A stretch of DNA of 64,000 nt from Haliclona indistincta (taxonomy: Eukaryota > Porifera > Demospongiae > Haplosclerida > Chalinidae), in contig OZ024785.1 of NCBI GenBank assembly GCA_964017065.1, positions 14,339,592 through 14,403,591 of the forward strand, read 5' to 3'. Every line of letters begins with the position of its first letter. Positions within the stretch are counted from its first letter, which is position 1. The position numbers and the translations under genes were made by a program. This document shows positions 44,401 through 56,041 of this stretch, piece after piece. The notes beneath the pieces were generated by a model. It worked only from the letters and a program-made list of their open reading frames with translations. It did not search any database and was not told the origin of the DNA.

Positions 44401-47400
44401 CCTTGTTGGTTTACATTGTGAACCAGTGGTAGATTTCTTTTCCCTATACATCCTTTTGATTTCGATAGAAATCTTTTTAATTTAATTGTTTGTGTCCTTT
44501 TTTCTTTTTCAGTAAAGTGCAGTTCAATATTATGCATGTACTGAGTCGTCTTTGTTTCCACATTAGTTTAGTTTTCTTGTTGTTGACGGCTTTTCTTTAT
44601 TATTAAACTTGTAGCTAAAATTGCTATGCTGTACATATCAGCTCGCCTACGCATGCATACATGTACGAGCCCCACCCACACTTGTTTGTAGATGGTTATA
44701 ATTTATCTGGTAAGCGCAGAATGGCGATCCTACAAACGAGCTTACCGTTCTTCGAAGACTCCAGACAAATGCCGGGTATGTGTTCTCCGTGATCCATACG
44801 GCGTGGCGATACTCTAGCTAGTGCTTGGTCACGTGAGCTAGCCACTGCTTGGTCACGTGCGTATTGTGCAATCACAATAATGGCGTCTAACGCTTAGCTG
44901 ACAATGGATCACGATCGAGAAATCGCGAAATTTATATCGCCGTTACGCTAAAAACAAAGTTCAAAAGGCACCTGCCAGGAGAATTTCACGACTTTTTAAG
45001 TGTGCATTGGTCTCGGCACAGCTTGCATAAAGGTGCTAGGCGCGCTGAAGAAAGAAGAAGAAAGAAAATGACGAAACTCGATTTTCACCGTTTCCAGGTT
45101 CGTCACTTTAGTAACAATTTCGATCAATCTCCTTGCTACTGTAAGATGGGGCAACGCCAGAGAGCAGATCTAAGTGTCTTTGGACATATAAAATTCATCA
45201 CCAGGCGAAATATCAGCATTTGAACGCTAATACATTGTATGTAGCTGCCATTTTGTTTTCTCGTTCATCCCTACATAGGGAGTCACTACCGTGCCTCCCT
45301 AATAAGGCTGCTAATAGCATACTATGTGATCTCCAGCCAATCGGATTGCTTGACTGAAACGTGTTATCTGCCGGTGCATTAAGTAATGCACACTTTTCAA
45401 GCGCTAATAGTTCGTTTACACTAGCAACTTAAGAACTGGACCAGACTAGTTTAATTTTATTTTCAAAAGTTGATGCGATAGAGTAACTAGTAATTGGAAA
45501 GTGCCAGTTGTTGTACTACTTACTATCAACCTTTAAAATAAAACTAAACCAGTTCTGAAGTTACTAGTGTAAACGTACTATAAGAGCAGGTTGTAACTGT
45601 ACTTTACTCTTTTATGTTGTCTTTCGATCTTTGTGTTTCAATTTTCTGTACTGAGCTGCATTAGTCCATGAGCCTGGGGCCAAAATTTTGGCTTTTGGTA
45701 TCATCTGGAGGGACTAAGGTTCATAGTATTTTTTTAGAAGCCCTACACATCTAGAATCAGAAAATGTGTGATAGCATTGCCGAAATGGTAGTTTTTGTGT
45801 TTTATCAAGGTTTTTGTATCTACTGTTAGCAAGCTTGAATAATGATTAGGTAGTAATTAAATTCATGCTCCTCTAATCATATTCACAACACTGATTCTGA
45901 TTATCAAGCAATGAAACTACTTATACATGTACTTCATGCTGTAAGATTATCGAAGAAAGCTATATTAATACTTAGACTGTAGTGATCTGCTCTGAAGGCA
46001 GATGCCCTTGGCATGTCATAGCAAGATAAGGACATGTTTGTTCCTTGTGTGGAACTAAAACCCAGAGAAGATGGGTATAAAAAAACCCAGCCTGAAGATG
46101 GGTATAAGTAACTTGCTGCTACATACTGCATAGTAGTATAGATAATGTATACAGAGCCATTATTGCATACATGCTTATACATTGGATGAGACAAGTCACG
46201 GGACTTTTTCCAACTTCGATGGAAGAATTATGCCACAATAGAACGACACCTATCAAGGGCACGTTGTATCCTTGTACTACTGCTAAGAGTTTTTCTAACT
46301 GCCAAATCTAGGTTGTGACCAAAGCAACTTATTTTTAACATCCCCAATTTACGAAAGGCTGGAATGACATATGATCCACTATCGGTAGTGGCTGCTACGA
46401 GATTCTGGGTGCTAAATTCCCAGTTAGCCAAGATGTCAAGACACACAACGAGCAATATTCTCGCCTGTATGATCTTCTAACAGGGGTACTGTATCAAGAC
46501 ATTTTGACTTAAGACATCATTCACCATCTATGTAATGGACGGTTAAGGTGATGTAAGTCTCACATGCTCCACTAGTCCAAAGATCTGTAGTCATGGCATA
46601 GTACTTGATTTGCTTGAGCTCAGCCATTACACTGCTTCGTACATTAGTGTACAGAGTAGGAATTTCTTTAGACATAAAAACCTTACGTGATGGGAGCTCA
46701 TATCGGGGATTTAATTTTGATATCATATGCTTAAAGCCTGCCCTTTCGACAGTATGCAACGGAATAGCATCCTTAGCAAAGTAGTACGTAATTGCACGTG
46801 TCATCTCTTTGGCTTGTGGAGAGCTTCGGGCATATTTAGTCGATTGTAACACACTTTCTACTATGGTTGGTTGTGTTGTGTCTGACGACTCACCACCACC
46901 GTGACCACGTGGGCAGGAACGACTCGAAGTAGAAGTACAAGTCGACTGTGCTGTATACAGATCTGGATGGTGATCACGTAGGTGCTGGTGTAAGTTTGAG
47001 GTGTTGCCATGCATCCATTCGCTCGAACAGAGACTCCGACAAATTGGGTGATGTTGCTCCGACAAATTGCGACAAATTGGGTGATGTTGCTCCTGCTCAA
47101 CAATGTCTCCGTTTTCTGTTGCTCGCAGACCAAAGTGTAGCCAAACGTTACTCTTCGTATTCTTCTTCACAAGCGTCATCCCATTCGTCGCAACGCTTAA
47201 CCCTGTCCCTGACAATGAAGCCTGGTTAACTCTTGAGTTAGCACTAGACGCCATGATGACCGCGTGTAAACATAACAGCCTCGTTCCTGAAAATTGGAAC
47301 CTGTACACCGCATTGCGTTAAAATCGAATCGCACTATGTACAGTGAATCCCTGGGGGTGTGTCCCGTTTTCGCGCCATCAAAGCTTACATAACTAAACCC

Positions 47401-50400
47401 AAAACCCTAAAAACCTTCTCCTAACTGTGCAAAGTCGGGAGGGTCGTCCTAACCCAGGCCTTCGGCCCTTGGTAAGCCTAAGGATCGTCCAGAGGGTCGT
47501 CCTAACCCGGGCCTTCGGCCCTTGGAAAACCTAAGAATCGTCGGGAGGGTCGTCCTAACCCGGGCCTTTGGCCCTTGAAAAACCTAAGGATCGTCGGAGG
47601 GTCGTCCTAAACCGGGCCTTCGGCCCTTAGTAAGCCTAAGGATCGTCGGGAGAGTCGTCCTAATCAGGCCTCACAAAGGATGAAACTAAAAACTTAAGGT
47701 AGCACGGAAGCGAAAATTCATCTCTTTAATTTTTATGAATTTTATACCATGTTTTAATTCAAGACTGGTAAGTATAATTCCAGAGTTACAGTGGAGAATA
47801 CTGCACAAATCGTTGCTAAGGACGTCACTTATAATGATATTCACAATCAAAAATAATTATATTCAACCAATAATAATTAGATTCACAAGCGCTAATTGCA
47901 TTCTTGCTGGCTAAACGGTTGCTAGGCAAACTGGTTGCTGTTACAAGTGCAACTATGAGCCAAACCACAGGCCACACCACGCTTCCATATTTGGAACAGT
48001 ATTAGCTGAATGTTTGCTTGTGCCATTAAATAGAGTCTCGAGTAAAATGTGCGCGTGGAAACTGACTGCTGTGAGAAAGAACCGACCTACAAGAAACCAC
48101 CAAATTTTAGCTTGCTGTAACTCAGCGATGGAGTTTGAACAGTACCCAAGAGTTGCAGCGTGGATTCTTCGTCGATTTTACATTATTTTCAGCAGAAGCC
48201 GCTACGAGCTCTTTAGTGTGAGAAGCTAGCTGATCCGTTGAAAAAATGTCGGCCAATCTTCTCTTTAAAAAAGACAAAGGGTTGTGGTTTATCTTAGAGA
48301 GGCGGCTTCTGGTGAAAAGTTAGCAACTTAGCTTATCTAAGTTTTCTGTTCAATGTACTAGCATACAGTACTTCTGACAATAGCTAGGCAGAAAATAGTC
48401 AAAATCAGTCAGTGTCTTCAAACTGTTGCTGTTTTTTGTATTATTAATCGGCACTACTTCTTGCTCTTTAATGACATGCTATATACTCTAAACAACCATA
48501 TTTGCAAATCTGCTGTGCACAGGTAGTTTAATTTCTGAGATACACCAAAAACAAAAAAATTCTTCAAAATTTACACCTTCGCTTCTGTACTACCTTAATT
48601 TTTACTGAAAAAAAAAACAACAAAAAACAAGCATTCAGCGGGAATCGAACCCTAACCGATTTCATTACAAGTCACCATACTAAACCACTAAACCACTGAG
48701 CCACCGAAAACAACTGACCAGTTAGTGCTGCAAACAAGCCTTTATAGTGATTCTGTACGCACGGGCACGTAGATTGTAAACGGGTTAAATAATATTGACA
48801 CGCCCCCAGGGGTTCACTGTATATAGTGCGATTCGTTAAAATCGGTAATCGGCAAAAAAGAATGTTAATAGTGAAACCATATAATCGCCCAATGCTAGTT
48901 CCGCATTTGTTGCCCGTCGTAGCAGCAAGTCGCTGATGCAGGGATACTTGGGACTTTACTTTTGCAAGCATTATTCCTTTACTTTTGCAAGCATCATCCC
49001 TACACTTCTCAGTTTTTGATTAAAACTTTTTTACTTTACTTGTGGGATTTAGAGCACTAGCGGTTCCTTTGATCACACCCACGTATGCATGTATGCAGCT
49101 AGACCTCAACATTTGCAGACATTAAGTAATAGTTAGATCACAATGTGGCAGTGTATTATGTGGCTATAAAGCACAAACCAATAACAGTCACGACGCATGA
49201 TAGGCGAGTGCATCATCTGCGTTCGAGACCACTATTGGCATGCCCGAGTGCTTTTATAGCCACGTATACACTGCCACCAAGTGTTGCCATTTTCTAGGTC
49301 AATGTTCCTGACACTGATACCACTTATTGGTGCACTTTTCTTGATTTGTCTATTTTTGGAATCACCAGTGCAGAGGAGCTATACATATACAGGGTTTGTG
49401 TGCTATGCAGACAATGTGTTCACACTCTCAATATGGTGTATAGGCAGCTCCATTCATTACATCCGGAAACACTAAGCTTGTTCATCACATGCTACTATAT
49501 GTGTGCCCCTTTGGTACGAGCATAGAAGCTCCTGGAGACTGTGATGATCTGCCCACTCAAGTGGATGGTTGCAGAGGAGGTCAAATATTTGGATCATGGG
49601 CAATTGGTGGAGATGTATGTCATTATTTCACATTCATTTTCACCTTGGATTACAAACTATTGTCTACTTTTTAGGACTTTATATATCCAGAAGGTGTTGC
49701 TCTTCCCATTGGAGGTCCTAATGGTCTTTCTGTTGTATTGCTTGAGGTTCACTATGATAATCCAGACAGGAAAAATGGTAAGTGTTTCTGTACATTATAG
49801 CGAAGTGGGATCTTGTACAAATTCAATTTTTACTAGATTTTGTTGATCGTTCTGGGATGGAGTTTTTTTATAGCCGACAGATCCCAACACACCTTGCAGG
49901 AGGCATCTCATTAGGCTATCCTGTATTGCCAAATCTGGTGGTACCTCCAGGAGCTAACAACTTTGTAGTCCAGGCTATCTGTTCTGCTGAATGCCTTGAG
50001 AGAGTGAGTGAATTGCATAGCTCTAGCTTTGTATTTGATATAGCACTCTTTAGTTTCTCCCTGATGAGGGCATCACTGTATTTGGATCTTTCCTACATTC
50101 TCACTTGGCTGGTTAGTGCAAAACATTGACCAACAAACAATAGCCATTTCTTTTCTAGGACGAGGGTTTACAGTAAGCCATGCTCGATCAGTGGTAGGGT
50201 CTACATGCAATGCAACAGAGGAGCTGCCACACATTGATCAAAATTTAAATTACGACTTCAATTTTCAAGTAAAGTTGTCTAGTTTTTATATCGTTCTATA
50301 TTAATCACGTCTACAGCAATCTGTCATTTTACCAAAACCCATACAAATAAGAAAGGTAAGCTGCATAACATGCAGGTGTTCATGTACTATTTGACAACTG

Positions 50401-50715
50401 CTAGAATGCAAATGTTACTCATTATTATGTGACATTTACCACATCATGTGTATCTCACAGGGTGATTCTATCATTATGGATTGTCTGTACAGAAGTCAAG
50501 GTAGAACCACAGTAACTATTGTAAGTTATAACATACATGTGCGTGGAATAATTATTTATCAAATTCTCTCATAGGGAGGACAAAGCACACGCGAAGAGAT
50601 GTGCGAAGACATTTTGTTCTATTACCCAAGAATACCACTCACTGCATGCCAGAGCATTCCTGAACCAGTTGCTGCTTATGAGCAGTTCTTGATGAGAGCT
50701 ATCAAGTTAGTGTAA
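35458..50715 (+). CDS. MOXD1/DBH-like copper type II ascorbate-dependent monooxygenase, 12 exons
   Basis: Exons: 35458-35721, 35773-35919, 43776-43952, 49298-49393, 49444-49614, 49675-49777, 49837-50003, 50054-50111, 50159-50268, 50317-50355, 50461-50520, 50575-50715. All GT-AG, all phases agree, 510 codons. Signal peptide (MLTTVLLFCLFGLSQG), DOMON domain (LHWNFDRANENISFAV, VGFGISPNG), then the two copper domains. All ligands are visible: His-His of LVHHMLLY and His of LLEVHYDNP for one copper, HSHLAG (His-x-His) and Met of REEMC for the other. The family hydroxylates small substrates with O2 and ascorbate in the secretory pathway. ATG 35392 in frame is an alternative start but the signal peptide begins at 35458. 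Relative to vertebrate MOXD1 (about 610 aa) roughly 100 C-terminal residues are missing; the frame ends at a Ty3 LTR junction. Introns 2 and 3 are swollen by transposons; the rest are 40-105 bp. Confidence 0.9.
37111..37708. mobile_element. piggyBac-like MITE candidate inside the TTAA element
   Basis: Left TTAACCCCTATTGTCGCC, right AATTAAAGGGTTAA: CCC/GGG ends next to TTAA, as in piggyBac. The left end is shared in similar form with 11036-11056 (reversed) and near 59850. No coding content. Confidence 0.45.
38925..39224. mobile_element. 300-bp hAT-type MITE
   Basis: Perfect 17-bp terminal inverted repeats CAGTGGCGGATCTAGGG, a terminal sequence known from many animal hAT MITEs. The interior is AT-rich with several CGATCG words. 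No exact target duplication; flanks share TGATC within a degenerate 9-bp word. Nested inside the TTAA element. Confidence 0.75.
39521..40172. repeat. large foldback: 261-bp arms, 130-bp loop
   Basis: 39521-39781 and 39912-40172 are inverted copies with only scattered differences by eye. Each arm holds a divergent open frame starting MRI(H/R)TMSIVPTLFLG and sharing about 55 residues through SRAADKRKSL. It can form a cruciform or a long hairpin RNA. Confidence 0.8.
41207..42871. other. intron 2 sequence without recognised genes
   Basis: Contains a short (TA)n run (41934-41955) and a duplicated word GTTATGAAAGAACGT (41799-41833). AGAGATTA.TA words near 41231 and, inverted, near 42700 may be ends of a further MITE. 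Confidence 0.3.
42872..43300 (+). pseudogene. C-terminal tail of a LINE-type ORF, second copy
   Basis: Plus strand codes for IFNPHAPSNRHPDPQSVYRR followed by AYEQWIREVEDATFSPL, then one frame over SATGGLACETTTFYK. This is the same pattern as at 26770-26940 in a different frame context. A frameshift near 43016 inactivates it. Located in intron 2 of the monooxygenase gene. Confidence 0.45.
44077..45305. mobile_element. composite repeat, copy B (uninterrupted)
   Basis: Same orientation and content as copy A without the 4-kb insertion: long hairpin 44077-44485, CACGTG pair at about 44829-44860, ATGGCGTCTAACGC at 44880, ending CACTACCGTGCCTCCCTAAT. In intron 3 of the monooxygenase gene. Confidence 0.75.
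45306..46227. other. intron 3 sequence, nothing recognised
   Basis: An imperfect inverted pair (AGTTACTAGTGTAAACG near 45560 against CGTTTACACTAGCAACTT near 45413) suggests a short MITE at about 45410-45585. Confidence 0.35.
46228..47308 (-). pseudogene. hAT (ZBED-type) transposase, N-terminal half, inactivated
   Basis: ATG at 47308 opens a 263-codon minus-strand frame. It contains a BED-type zinc finger (KSNVWLHFGL ... Cys ... Cys, then NTSNLHQHLRDHHPDLY), an RAITYYFAKDAIPLHTVERA region, and YYAMTTDLWTSGACETYI, the TTDLWTS motif before the first catalytic Asp region. It stops with TGA at 46517-46519. Beyond it LDTVPLLEDHTGENIA and, after another TGA, ISCFGHNLDLAVRKTL continue the hAT catalytic domain in broken frames to about 46228. 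Two short near-duplicate units (EQHHPICR.L) lie in the finger. Intron 3 of the monooxygenase gene, opposite strand. Confidence 0.7.
47434..47675. repeat. 53-bp tandem repeat, about 4.5 copies
   Basis: Unit starts GTCGGGAGGGTCGTCCTAAC and contains GGGCCTTCGGCCC, a self-complementary hairpin. Units differ by a few substitutions and 1-2 base indels. Confidence 0.85.
48634..48708 (-). tRNA. degenerate tRNA-Thr(UGU)-like sequence (pseudo-tRNA or SINE head)
   Basis: On the minus strand TGGCTCAGTGG is a perfect A box and GGTTCGATTCC a perfect B box. An acceptor-like stem (TTCGGTG with CGCTGAA) and an anticodon-loop-like CTTGTAA (UGU) are visible. The D-arm region carries a tandem duplication (GGTTTAGT twice) and the T stem pairs poorly, so it is not a functional tRNA. 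T-runs follow (TTGTTTTTTGTTG), a Pol III terminator. Confidence 0.6.
48893..49035. repeat. partial copy of the 61.3-61.8 kb foldback element
   Basis: Matches one arm of that element: CGCTGATG.AGGGATACTTGG, CTTTTGCAAGCAT, then TTTTTTACTTTACTTGT. Only one arm is present here. Confidence 0.65.
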
Positions 50716-52115
50716 CACGCAGATATTTGACAGCGCCAGTTGGGTCAAGCTCTCAACAGTCTTTATTGAAAAATAGACAACCCATATAATTATAGTAGAG
50801 CTTAACAATGACATGTATCTATGTAACAGATTATTAGGGAGGCACGGTAGTGCCTCCCTATGTAGGGTTGAACGGAAAAACAAGATGGCGGCTACATACA
50901 TGTATTACCGTTCAAACGCTGATATTTCGCCAGGTGGTGAATTTTATACGTTCAAGGACACTTAGATCTTCTATCTGGCGTTGCCCCACCTTACAGTAGC
51001 AAGGAGAGTGCTCTACACTGTTACTAAAGTGACGAACCTAGAAACGGTGAAAATCGAGTTTCGTCATCTTCGTTTTCTTCTTTCTTCTTCTTCTTTCTTC
51101 TTCGGCGCGCCTAGCGCCTTTACGCGAGCAGTGCCGAGACCAAAACACCCACGAACAGTAGTGAAATTCTCCTGGCAGGTGCCTTTTGAACCTTGTTTTT
51201 AGCGAAACGGCGATGTACATTCCGTGAGTTCTCGATCGTGATCCATTGTCAGCTAAGTGTTAGACGCCATTATTGAGATTGCGCAATACGCACGTGACCA
51301 AGCGGTGGTTAGCGCACGTGACCAAGCACTACCTTGAGAATCTCCGCGCTGTATGGATCGCGGAGAACACATATCTGTCTGGAGTCTTCGAAGAACGGTA
51401 AGATGTCTGATCGTATAGGACACCATTCTGCGCTTGCCAGATAATTATAACCGCCGTACAGATCTACAAACTAGTGTGGGCGGGGCTCGTAGGCACTTCA
51501 TGCATGCATGTATGCGTAGGCGAGCTGATATGTACAGCATAATAATTATTTTTAGCTACAAGTTTAAAATTGTTAATAATAAAGAAAAGCCACCAAGAAA
51601 ACTAAATCAATGGTGGAAACAAAGACGGCTCAGTACGTTCATGATATTAAACTGCACTTCACTAAAAAGTAAAAAGGACACAAACAAGAAATTAAAAAGA
51701 TTTCTATCGAAATCAAAAGGATGTAGGGTTGTGAAATCTACCACTGGTTCACAATGTAAACTAACAAGGAACAAGCATAGAATGGTAACACGATTGACTT
51801 GCTAACAGACCATAGATCCCTACATCAGTGGCTGTGCACAAGCTGAATGCACGTCAGGTGTCAGCAGTCAACAGCAAGTAGGTCAACCACAGCAGCCACT
51901 GATGTAGGGATCTATGGTCTGTTAGCAAGTCAATCGTGTTACCATTCTATGCTTGTTCCTTGTTAGTTTACATTGTGAACCAGTGGTAGATTTCACAACC
52001 CTACATCCTTTTGATTTCGATAGAAATCTTTTTAATTTTGTATTGTGTGACAATAAGTGTAGTCAGAGAGTCTCAGTCCATGATAATGACCAAGCAAGTC
52101 AGAAAGTCTGTTACA
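50711..52115 (-). repeat. 3' LTR of the old Ty3 element, split
   Basis: 50711-50831 plus 52039-52115 equal the 196-bp LTR at the other end; 50832-52038 is the inserted composite repeat. Confidence 0.9.
50832..52038. mobile_element. composite repeat, copy C (reversed), inside an LTR
   Basis: Opposite orientation to copies A and B. It begins TATTAGGGAGGCACGGTAGTG, a short hairpin GGGAGGCAC/GTGCCTCCC, then the CACGTG pair (51290-51330), and ends in the long hairpin (arms about 51690-51835 and 51892-52036). It splits an LTR, so both borders are known to within a few bases. No clear target duplication. Confidence 0.85.
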
Positions 52116-52154
52116 TAGCTCTCCTCTTAGAAAGAGTTCGTCCCGAACTTGTCT

Positions 52155-53876
52155 TTAATGTTGAACATATGGAGCAAATCGTTGGGGAGGCGCTCTATTT
52201 CTTTGAGGATAGCGACAAGGGATCGGTGTCGGTTGAACTGGTACGGGAGGGGGAGGAGGTGCTGAAGGAGGAGGAGGAATTGGTGCTGGAGGAAGAGCAG
52301 GAGTAAGTGGAGTGAGGTCGTCTTCTTCGATGAGCTCAAGCTGATGTCCAATCCTTGGAGGACGCTGTTGTAAAGGCTGAGAGCGAGGAGCTGTTTGTTT
52401 CTTAGAGGAGGCTGGAAGAGTTTGGAGATATTGTTTCAATCGATCAAAGTGTACAACTGTCCTCTTGCCCCTCGGAAACTGCTTGATTCTGTAAGTGGAG
52501 TCCGATAGCTTCTTAATAACTCTGTAAGGACCTTGCCAAGGACAGTGAAACTTTTTAGACTTCCCCTTTCCCACAACAGGTGAGTGTAACCATACCAAAT
52601 CATCGACTTCGAATGGTTTTCCATGTACTTTCTCATCATAGAACTCCTTTTCCCTCTTCAACTCTGCTTTCATCTTTGTACGCACAATCTCGTATGAATT
52701 CTGCAGAGTACTCCTGAGTTTGGAAGCATATTCTGTTGATGTAGTTGCATCAGATTCTGGATCTCTGTACATGATGTCCACAGGCAATTTTGCCTGACGG
52801 CCGTACATTAAGAAGAACGGAGTGAACCCAGTTGTTGGTTGCACACTAGTATTGTACGCCAAACAAGCTTTTGGTAGCAGTGATTCCCACTCGGTTTGAT
52901 TACTGGATGAGTCAGACAGTGAAACAGCCAGCACGTTCTGGAGTGTGCGATTGAATCTTTCTATTAAACCATCACTCTGAGGGTGGTAGGGAGTTGTTCT
53001 TGTTTTGTTGATATGAAGCAGCTTGCACATCTCTTGGAACACATTAGCTTCAAATTGTCTTCCTTGATCCGAATGCAGCTGCTCTGGAACCGAGAACCGA
53101 CAGAATAAATTATTCACCAACTTCTCTGCCACTGTCACTGCTTCTTGATTAGGAATGGCGTAGGCCTCCATTCAGCGAGTAAAATAGTCTCCTGCGACCA
53201 GAATATATTGGTTCCCAGTGCTGGTACGGGGAAGTGGTCCCATGATATCTACAGCAACAAGCTGCATCGGATAACCAGTCTGAACATTTTGGAGTGCAGC
53301 TCTACGGTGTGGAACAGGAGACTTCCGGCTAGCACACGAGAGACATGACTGACAATGTGCCCGTACATCATTGTAATGTCCAGGCCAGTAAAACCTCTCT
53401 TTCAGTCGCTGAAGAGTTTTTTCTTCACCAAAATGACCACTCGTAATTCCTCCATGAACCTCTTGTAAAATCTCATCACGTAGCTTCCTTGGAACTACGA
53501 ACTGAAGTCGGCTTGTACCATATGGACTCTGAAACTGTCGATATAACAGATTGTTCCGAATGATCAACTGATCCCACATCAGGTAGAGTCTCCGTAACTC
53601 TTGGCTTTGACCCTTGATGGTGTCTTTATCTGGCTTGTTATTCTCCTCTTTACTCCGAAGAATAAGCTGAATAGAAGAATCCTCACATTGAGCCTGTCGG
53701 AGGTCTTGACAACTCTGGGTGAACACTGAGATCGCATCTGTTGGAAGTGCTTGAATCGACAGTGATTCTTCATGAGAGCTCCTTCCACACTGTGTACAAG
53801 GCTTCCTGGACATTGCATCTGCATTACCATGTTGCTTGCCCCGTCTGTGTACGACGTCAAAATCAAATTCTTGCAC
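52155..53876 (-). pseudogene. integrase region of the old Ty3 element
   Basis: One frame from about 53876 to 52155 with a TGA at 53172-53174. It contains the end of RNase H (QEFDFDVVHRRGKQHGNADA), the HHCC finger (about 53460-53335), the DDE core (VAVDIMGPLP near 53250, HSDQGRQFEA near 53060, DGLIERFNRT near 52960), a WLHSPVV segment and the YRIKQFPRGKRTVVHFDRL module, then a Pro-rich tail that stops at 52155. The nonsense codon falls just after GDYFTR, in the catalytic core. Confidence 0.8.
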
Positions 53877-56041
53877 TTTTTTCTAACCAGCGTGCTAGCT
53901 GGCCTTCAGGATCTTTGAAATTCTTTAGCCACTGAAGACTGCCATGATCTGTACGGAGACAAAATTTCCTACCCATCAAGTAAGGTCGGAAGTGATTTGT
54001 GAAGAAAACTACAGCAAGCAACTCTCTTCTTGTCACACAGTAATTCCGCTCTGGTTTTGTTAGAAGACGACTGCCAAATGCAATTACATGCTCCACTCCA
54101 TCCTCTCCTTCTTGAGAGAGAACTGCACCAATCCCTGTATTACTAGCATCTGTGTCCAGAGTAAATGGTTTAGAAAAATCAGGATGTGCCAAAACAGGAG
54201 TAGAAGTTAGCCTATGTCACAGCTCTATGAATGCTTCTTGACATTCTTCTGTCCACTTGAAGACAGAATTTTTCTCAGTGAGCTTGTGAAGTGGTTTTGC
54301 TATGGATGCAAATCCTTTGACAAACCGATTTTGCGATGGATGCAAGCCCTGATTCTCGTAGACGCTGGAATACCAACTTTAGAGAACGGAGATGATCTTC
54401 AAAATCTCGTCCCAGAATAATGACGTCATCTAAGTAGACAAGGCACTCAGTCCATTGGAGACCACTTAGCACCAAATCCATCAGACGCTGGAAGGTAGCT
54501 GGAGCATTGCATAAGCCGAATGGCATCACAGTGAATTCGAACAGACCTTCTGGCGTACAGAAAGCTGTCTTCTCTTGATCTTCTGGGGACATCTCCACTT
54601 GCCAGTAACCGCTGATGAGATCCAACGTACTAAACCACTTGGATCCTGCCATGGTACTCAGGGTGTCGTCAATACGAGGAAGTGGGTAGGCATCTCGTCG
54701 GGTGATTGAGTTCAACTTCCGGTAATCCACACAGAATCGCTTGGTCCCATCCTTCTTTTGGACTAACACCACTGGTGAAGCCCATGGGCTGCTAGACTGA
54801 CGGATGATCCCATTCTCTTGCATCTGACGTTGCAAGGTTCTGATCTCCTCTTTCTTGTATGGAGGAAGCCGTCGAGCCTGTTGACGAATGGGCGGGTGAT
54901 GCTCTGTATTGATTTTGTGGAGCAGGCGATTAGTATGACCATAATCTGTAGGGGAAGCAGCAAAAATGTCAGCATATGCAGACACCAGCAGATACACACG
55001 TTTCTTTTGCTCTTCTGTTACTCTTTCACAGCAATTCTGAACCATACTCCACAACATCTCCTCTTTACCCTCTGTTGGAGGCAGAACATCTTCTGATTGT
55101 GTGGTGGAAATATTGATTGACTGGGATTCATTCGTCAGTTCCATCTGTCCAACACAGGTCCCCTTGTAGATCGTAACGGCATCCTGTCTGGCATTCAGAA
55201 GACGAACTGGAACTCCTTCTCTAGTAGGTGTCACCAGAGAGGCCGCAGATGTGACTGTTGTTTTTGCCTCTTTCATAGGTCGATCGAAAATCCACACTCC
55301 TCCAATGACTGGCTCTTGAGGTACTCCTACTATCTCCATTTGACTCATAGCTGGAATCTGAATTGTCTCACGGAGCACCACTCGAATTGGTAGCACTGAC
55401 TGATTTGCTGTGGAGGAGATTGCATACAATGGAAAAGACAATTTTCTGTCAGGGAAGTGGATACATCTGTTTGCCATATTGACTGAGCAGGAGTTCGCTT
55501 CTAAAAAGTCCAGTCCTAGTATTCCTTCAGTGGTGAGTTGATCTACAATCAGCATTGTCCACTGGAACACTTCTCCACTCAATCGAATCCAAATCGGTGA
55601 GCAGCCGAACACATTCAATGGTGATCCTTCTACACCAGTCAACCGAGGTCCATTCCAAGGGTTTAGTGGAAGGTCTGGAGAGGCAATCAGATCCCACTTA
55701 TCCTTCCTTAGGAGAGAAACAGCTGCACCAGTGTCTAACAGGAGGGAAACAGAAAGCTGTTTAGAAGGCTGACTAGAAGAAACAGAAGAGGAACATTCAA
55801 TAACTGCAGGGATACTATAAGTGTTTGTAGTACAAACAGGGAGGATACTAATATCTTTTTTTCTTTGTTGGCCATTTGATCGACACCCTCGAACGCACGA
55901 CCAGGAGCACCGAGGGTGTCTAGTTTCCCTGATCTCCTCTCCTGCCCGCAGCGCAACCCCGGGCATAGTGTCCTTCTTGACCGCATCTCCGACATTTGAT
56001 GGGTTGACGGTTGTTAGTAGGCCGCTGACGGTGTGGATCAC
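53863..56041 (-). pseudogene. protease, reverse transcriptase and RNase H of the old Ty3 element
   Basis: Minus-strand frames: protease with LLLDTGAAVSLL (near 55735); reverse transcriptase with RFCVDYRKLNSITRRDAYPL and active-site YLDDVII (near 54440), breaking at about 54330 where a short direct repeat (CATCCAT.GCAAAA) marks a deletion that removes the thumb and connection; then, in another frame, a stop at about 54214 and RNase H from 54192 (TLDTDASNTGIGAVLSQEG, LRTDHGSLQWL). A run of six A causes a further frame shift near 53880. The pol frame is +1 relative to gag. Confidence 0.8.

Larger units (their letters stand above)
47318..48842. mobile_element. 1.5-kb TIR element carrying a minisatellite and a tRNA-like sequence
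   Basis: Ends at 47325 and 48835 are inverted repeats of about 38 bp (CGAATCGCACTAT, then TACAGTGAA, then CCCTGGGGG). TTAAAAT flanks both sides (47318-47324, 48836-48842; up to nine bases if CG is included). Inside: 4.5 copies of a 53-bp tandem repeat and a tRNA-Thr-like sequence. No transposase seen. It sits ten bases upstream of the start of the hAT transposase frame. Confidence 0.7.

Noticed and set aside
46948..47321. Plus-strand frames opposite the hAT transposase
   Set aside because: They are shadows of the minus-strand BED-finger reading frame and have no family resemblance.
48634..48708. Functional tRNA-Thr gene
   Set aside because: A and B boxes are perfect, but the D arm has an internal duplication and the T stem does not pair, so it is called a tRNA-like or SINE sequence instead.
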